Of a DNA stretch of 62,500 nt, positions 58,669-62,500 are shown piece after piece (position 1 is the first letter of the stretch; each line of letters starts with the position of its first letter). Origin of the DNA: Cristatella mucedo (lineage: Eukaryota > Bryozoa > Phylactolaemata > Cristatellidae); the NCBI GenBank assembly GCA_009760855.2, contig WPIO01000068.1:562501-625000 (forward strand). The letters run 5' to 3'. The position numbers and the translations under genes are program-made. Below the pieces are notes generated by a model. It was not told the DNA's origin and ran no database searches. It saw nothing but the letters and a program-made list of their open reading frames with translations.

Positions 58669-58803
58669 GCTGAACTTTGTGAGACTGCCGATGTTGAGAT
58701 GATTGGGATTATAAAATTCCCAAATCGTTGACAAAACGGGCACACCAAAATAACATTGCCATTTCCTGTATTTAGGCGGTGAGCTGGATTGTTTTGGAAT
58801 AAG
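58669..58803 (-). CDS. UBR1/2: UBR RING-H2 exon, last zinc ligands
   Basis: Acceptor TTGATTTTTAG, donor TCAGC|GTAAGA. Encodes NNPAHRLNTG, then VILVCPFCQRFGNFIIPIIS. C-P-F-C-x3-G/C-N-x-I-P-I is the closing C-x2-C of the UBR RING. Length 135, phase 2 in and out. With the two upstream exons it completes the E3's E2-recruiting domain. Confidence 0.93.
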
Positions 58804-58911
58804 CTAAAAATCAAGCGTCTTATTTCTAAGCACACGATTAGAGATACATTGAAAATAATAGCCAGTTCCACAGCTGGTATACATAGAGCAGGTCTTTTTT
58901 GAGCTGGTTAC

Positions 58912-59049
58912 TTTTTGGCACATTGAAGGTGCATGCCATGACCACACGTGGTTAAGGATACTCCAATAGGTAAATAATCTGGTTGGAAACAGAAGGACCA
59001 CTTCCAAGTTGGCAGACGTACGGGACGCACCTGTGATAGCACCGATGAT
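58912..59049 (-). CDS. UBR1/2: UBR RING-H2 exon with CGHGMHLQC
   Basis: Acceptor ATTCTTTTACAG, donor AAAAA|GTAACC. Encodes SSVLSQVRPVRLPTWKW, then DYLPIGVSLTTCGHGMHLQC and AKK. C-G-H-x-M-H-x2-C supplies the central Cys-His-His-Cys zinc ligands. 'S.VLSQ' matches the conserved run after the first ligands. Length 138, phase 2 in and out. Confidence 0.94.
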
Positions 59050-59181
59050 CTGTAAAAGAATCTTTGTTACCATTACGATACTGGGAGAAGTTTTGGTGTA
59101 AAAACAGTGCGATCGCATCAAATCACAGCGAGGCATCTTAACTTTGGTGTATTGCGGGCGCATTTAAAAAGAAAATTTTAC

Positions 59182-59304
59182 CTCTCAATTAAAGAAACCA
59201 CGATTCCATTATTTTGAGAAATAGGAAGTATACAGACTTGACAAACCATAAGTTCAGCCGCAGCCACATTGCTTCCACCCTGTGGCGTGGTCGGAAGCTT
59301 ATCA
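59182..59304 (-). CDS. UBR1/2: UBR RING-H2 exon, first zinc ligands
   Basis: Acceptor TTGACATTTCAG, donor GAGAG|GTAAAA. Encodes DKLPTTPQGGSNVAAAELM, then VCQVCILPISQNNGIVVSLI. C-x2-C followed by an acidic/polar loop opens the RING. The family often has another Cys shortly after; here that place reads SLIE, so that cysteine is not visible. Phase 2 in and out. Confidence 0.9.
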
Positions 59305-60040
59305 CTGAAATGTCAAAATTGGCGTTTCAAACTACCATTCTGGCAGTAAGTAAAGTGCTATTTAAAGATTAAATCAGACAAGATTTAGAAAATAGCCAAC
59401 AATGTTAATAACACTGGCAGCTTTTAATCCACTCATGGTTTGAGAAATCAAACATTTTTTTTTATAAAATCAAGTAATTTCAAACAAAAGAAAGATGTCA
59501 TAGCAGCTCCACTGACGAAAAGTAGCGTCAATGCAGCTCAAATCCAAAAGAATGTTCCCGTTTAAAAATCCATTAAATTTCGTAGTAATTAAATCATAAA
59601 AATTGGAAATATTGGTACAGTTTGAGCAGTAATCGCAGGGCCACTTTGATAAATATATTAGAAAGTGTGGGCCTTCGCTGACGCTACTCCTTTTTCAAAG
59701 TAGATGTGCCGTATTTTACCGTGTATAAGCCCTCACCTTGATCTATAAGCCAGCTACATTTTTTGACACTTGTATAAGAAAAATTACCTATATTTAATAA
59801 CTGAAAACGCAGAACAATATCAGGCTCGTAATAATCAGTCGTGTTACTATAACTATCTTCTGCATCCGGAATGGTGACGATACCGCTCCATCTCCGATCG
59901 AATAGATATATCGATCATATCGCAAGCTTAGAAATAGGTGAGCACTCCGCTGTCATCATCGTCGTCACGCTCTGTTCATAAACTGCATTCCCTTTAGTTC
60001 CGTCCGTTGCATTTGAAATAAAAAAAATAAATAAGAAATA
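59305..60040 (-). other. UBR intron sequence upstream of the RING exons
   Basis: AT-rich. No further exon or repeat recognised. Confidence 0.4.
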
Positions 60041-60044
60041 CTAG

Positions 60045-60205
60045 CTGATTTAACAGCCTATTTTTGTATAGCGACAGAAGAGCCTTGATGGCTATCACTA
60101 CCGCTTGCAGCGGAATAGAGGATTGCCCACCACTAGATTCGAACCCACGACCTCGGGGCCGTGGTCGTGAAGAGCAACCACCTTACCCAGTGAGACATTA
60201 CAAGT
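60045..60205 (-). mobile_element. SINE-2 copy, antisense
   Basis: ACTAGCTGATTTAACAGCC, AGCGACAGAAGAGCCTTGA, GATTCGAACCCACGACCTC, GAAGAGCAACCACCTTACC. One of the cleanest copies. Confidence 0.88.
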
Positions 60206-60299
60206 ACAGGGAGCTGGCCGACGAACTTCGCAGAAGCAGAAGGTGCTTCGAGCACTGTGCCTTTATGGCGTTATCTCTCTGATCGTGTTACCCTTTTAA

Positions 60300-60945
60300 C
60301 GAGCACACACTCTTAGGGTGAGTCGCAGACGTCGAAAGCTTCTTCGGAAACTCTGCGTGTCTGATTCAGCCAATGGCTCGGCTAAGGTGTAGTGCAAACA
60401 TGTGGGCCTCCCGCAATCGGAAGATGACGAGGTGCTGCATGGAGAACATTTGGACTCAGACCCCGAACCGGACGATCAGGGTCCTGATCTGCATTTGCCT
60501 GAGGCCGAACACCATCCGGTGCTGCTAGAGATCAGCTGATCTTACCGCTAGCTCAGGAGGCAGTGGCAGCAATCGCCTTCATTGATCACCGACTGTGCCT
60601 TCTGTGTCATCCGCTCGCTCCTGCACTGACGTGGCGCCCGATCCCGTCCGAAGACCGGATTTCTCGTCCCCGACTGGCGCTCTCAGATGGTGGAGGCGGC
60701 TCTCGCCCGCATGGCTTGGTCAGTGATGCGAGCGGTTTGCCTACTCCGGACAGCTGCTTCGGGAGCCAGAGTTCCGGTCTGGCTTATTGAGAAGGCGAAG
60801 CGCAGGCTTGGCGATGCGGGCCAACTGCCCTCAGCAGAGGTGGACAGGCCGTCCTACCCCCTGCTTGAGTATCGGTCGCGCTCGGATGCAGTCCCGGTGG
60901 ACCTAGGCCACGTGTGTTCTTGTTCTGTACCAAAGAAATATATAT
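60300..60945 (+). other. GC-rich region of unknown nature ahead of a LINE-A-type tail
   Basis: Clearly GC-rich. Partial frames read EDDEVLHGEHLDSDPEPDDQ (acidic, about 60430) and MVEAALARMAWSVMRAVCLL, then VPVWLIEKAKRRLGDAGQLP (60687-60950), separated by stops. Looks like a decayed coding sequence of a mobile element rather than host coding. Family not recognised. Confidence 0.45.
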
Positions 60946-61020
60946 TGTAAAGGGCCTAGAAAGAGATTTAGAAAAAAGAGAGTTCTCTGAGGGCCCTTTA
61001 TCAAATGCATTATTATCACT
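60946..61020 (+). mobile_element. LINE-A-type 3' tail with compensatory stem change
   Basis: AAAGGGCC (60949-60956) pairs with GGGCCCTTT (60991-60999), where other copies have AAAGCGCC and GGGCGCTTT. Then ATTATTATC. Confidence 0.9.
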
Positions 61021-61145
61021 CTGATCACTATACTACTCCAGTAGAGACTGAAATTTTTAAAAACACATATAACTATTTATAGCTTACAGCGCGTATAACG
61101 TTTCCTTGCAAAATGCTGCCAACACGTCAACGTGCATACGTATTA

Positions 61146-61260
61146 GATGTTTCGCTTGTGCAATTGGTCTGCTGTAGCTTCGCTTCTGGCTTTTTTGGTA
61201 TATGATGATTGCATTCTTTCCAGAGAATAAAGTAGACGCTTTCTTGCAGCAGCCAAATTA
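61146..61260 (-). CDS. UBR1/2: Candidate UBR exon upstream of RING (basic helix)
   Basis: Minus-strand frame encoding SNLAAARKRLLYSLERMQSS and YTKKARSEATADQL. UBR1/UBR2 carry an 'A..R...I...M...Q..F' helix just before the RING, which this resembles. The acceptor (GTGAAAG) is weak and no GT donor occurs before the in-frame TAA at 61145, so the exon is unproven. Confidence 0.3.
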
Positions 61261-61269
61261 CTTTCACGG

Positions 61270-62045
61270 AGTTTCAGTTAATTTCGTGAGATCAATTCTC
61301 AAAACTACCTAGGATTAAGGGCCTTCAAGCAAGTATTTTATTCTGTTAGAACATGTGCACGATTATGAGGTGGGGGAAAGCCAACTCAAGATTACAAAAC
61401 GTCCAAATTGCAGCATATTGCTATTTCTATTTAAGTGCTCAGACTAGCTCTTTTGATCATTTGACTATTTTGATCATCGGTTTTGGTACCTTAGATTTAT
61501 CATTGACCAAAAGGTGGCTGTCTTACCATTTGTTTCGTTTTTAACACCCCACCGCGTCTCTAGCTACGAAATTTGCATGGAAAATCATGGCACTAAAATA
61601 ATTCATATATTTGCAATGCTCTAGCTGAGATTAATAACTTTGAAGTGGATAGAATTTGAAATGTAAATTGAATTAAAACGATTGAAACTGAAGAAATGCA
61701 GAAAATTCAGTCTACTTAACAAGTTGAAATATTACCAAAGAAGATTCTCTTTGACAACCTCTTGTAGCAAATGCATCATGTTTGACTGTGAGATTTACAA
61801 TTCAGGATTAATCAGGCAAATAATTTTGGTAATATTAGTAAATATTTCAATATCAATAACACAGCGAAGTAATATATTCTAGTTTTTGCGTAAATTTTAT
61901 GGATGAAAATAATGCAGTGATGTTGTTCCACAATGTGACTAAGTCTTTTGAGTCAATTCTTTTATGGCAAAGTCAAAGTGTGTGTAAGACTTTTGAAAAT
62001 CTTTCATTGCAATTTATTGCAAACCAGTGCAACAAGGTTCTAGGA
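61270..62045. other. Unassigned AT-rich stretch
   Basis: No exon, repeat family or RNA gene recognised. Confidence 0.4.
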
Positions 62046-62049
62046 AAAA

Positions 62050-62212
62050 CAATAGCTGATTTAACAGCCTCATTTATACAGCAGCTGAGGAGCTTTAACG
62101 GCTACAGCCGCCGCTTGTAGTTGACATTAAAGGATCACCCAATGCAGGATTCGGACCAGCGACCTTAGTCGTTAAGAGCGAGCACCTTATCTTTTGGGCT
62201 ATTAATGCACTT
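62050..62212 (-). mobile_element. SINE-2 copy, antisense
   Basis: AATAGCTGATTTAACAGCC, GCCGCCGCTTGTAG, a worn box B GATTCGGACCAGCGAC, then GAGCGAGCACCTTAT. Confidence 0.8.
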
Positions 62213-62214
62213 AG

Positions 62215-62500
62215 ATATATAATAATGCACCCTGATAAAGCGCCCTCAGAGAACTCAATCTCTCTCAAGGCGCTTTACATTTGCTGCAAAGGGAAATGCA
62301 ATTGAATGGTGAGTTATATCATGCTTGATACACAAACAAAATGAATAACATGGTTAGGGTGACATGCACAGGGTCAGCATGCAAATGTGGTTAGTGGCAG
62401 CATGCACAATGACAGCACGCACAAGCACATGAAGGACGAAACACATGGACCCACCAAATGCTGTCCTAAATAGGCGTGTTTTTAAGTTCTTTTCAAATGT
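62215..62500 (-). mobile_element. LINE-A 3' end, antisense, cut by the window edge
   Basis: ATAATGCACCCTGATAAAGC, hairpin arms GCGCCCTCAGAGAA and AAGGCGCTTTACATTTGC, then the 3' UTR in order. Continues beyond the window. Confidence 0.9.

Larger units (their letters stand above)
8050..59304 (-). other. UBR1/2: UBR1/UBR2-type E3 ubiquitin ligase gene, 3' half, multi-exon
   Basis: N-recognins of the UBR1/UBR2 family bind destabilising N-terminal residues and, through a RING-H2 finger, direct ubiquitin transfer to substrates in the N-degron pathway. In this window minus-strand exons appear in the order expected for the C-terminal half: a RING with CQVC, CGHGMHLQC and CPFC; a long helical region; LPFLRC; a YPL-LI-LP-YSELL segment; CLLCG plus later cysteines; then a terminal LxLDKYxxLxxxWLxH segment. 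Exon phases chain correctly from 35991 down to 8220 and from 59304 to 58433. The N-terminal UBR box is not in the window. At least 16 exons cover about 51 kb, with introns from about 80 bp to 19 kb filled with retrotransposons. Family assignment is firm. UBR1 versus UBR2 orthology is not decided. Confidence 0.88.

Noticed and set aside
58979-59049. A 19-bp microexon followed by an intron within the RING exon
   Set aside because: The frame is open straight through from 59049 to 58912 and the residues align with the RING loop, so no intron is needed.

Overview
The window reads as invertebrate nuclear DNA. It is AT-rich with (ATT)n, (GA)n, (CA)n and (ACATT)n microsatellites, dense with decayed CR1/L2-like LINEs and tRNA-derived SINEs, and has spliced genes with GT-AG introns up to about 19 kb. 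CR1/L2 LINEs point to an animal. I cannot name the phylum from sequence alone.

One host gene dominates. From about 59.3 kb down to 8.2 kb, on the minus strand, I can piece together the 3' half of a UBR1/UBR2-type N-recognin E3 ubiquitin ligase: the RING-H2 finger (59304-58669), the linker and helical region (58585-27253), and the UBR C-terminal (autoinhibitory) domain with its Cys/His clusters (21375-8220), ending in a stop at 8220 and a likely AATAAA at 8055-8050. Splice phases agree across nearly all junctions. Exons lie in tight clusters (59.3-58.0, 36.8-35.7 and 21.4-20.4 kb) split by very large repeat-filled introns. The N-terminal half (UBR box, ClpS-like domain) must lie beyond the right edge. 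Two places are unresolved: the junctions around 58.4-56.0 kb, and a 22-nt gap at 36290-36269 that is either an ultra-short intron or a frameshift.

The rest is mostly mobile DNA. LINE-A (CR1/L2-like, endonuclease-RT) ends in a conserved hairpin plus (ATT)n; about 20 copies or tails are visible. LINE-B is a second CR1-like family ending in (ACATT)n. SINE-1 is tRNA-derived and its 3' end resembles the LINE-A tail, suggesting it borrows LINE-A's machinery. SINE-2 is a second tRNA-like family. There is also a Ty3/gypsy integrase C-terminus with LTR-like sequence (32.4-33.4 kb), a fragment with an R2/NeSL-like CCHC finger (12.0 kb), and a MITE-like element with iterated GGACATTTTGTCC ends (39.9-40.7 kb) nested in a LINE-A copy. 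All retroelement reading frames are broken; I see no intact autonomous element.

I see no rRNA, genuine tRNA gene, CRISPR array or bacterial feature. Element boundaries are approximate (tens of bases) because they come from reading one copy against another by eye.
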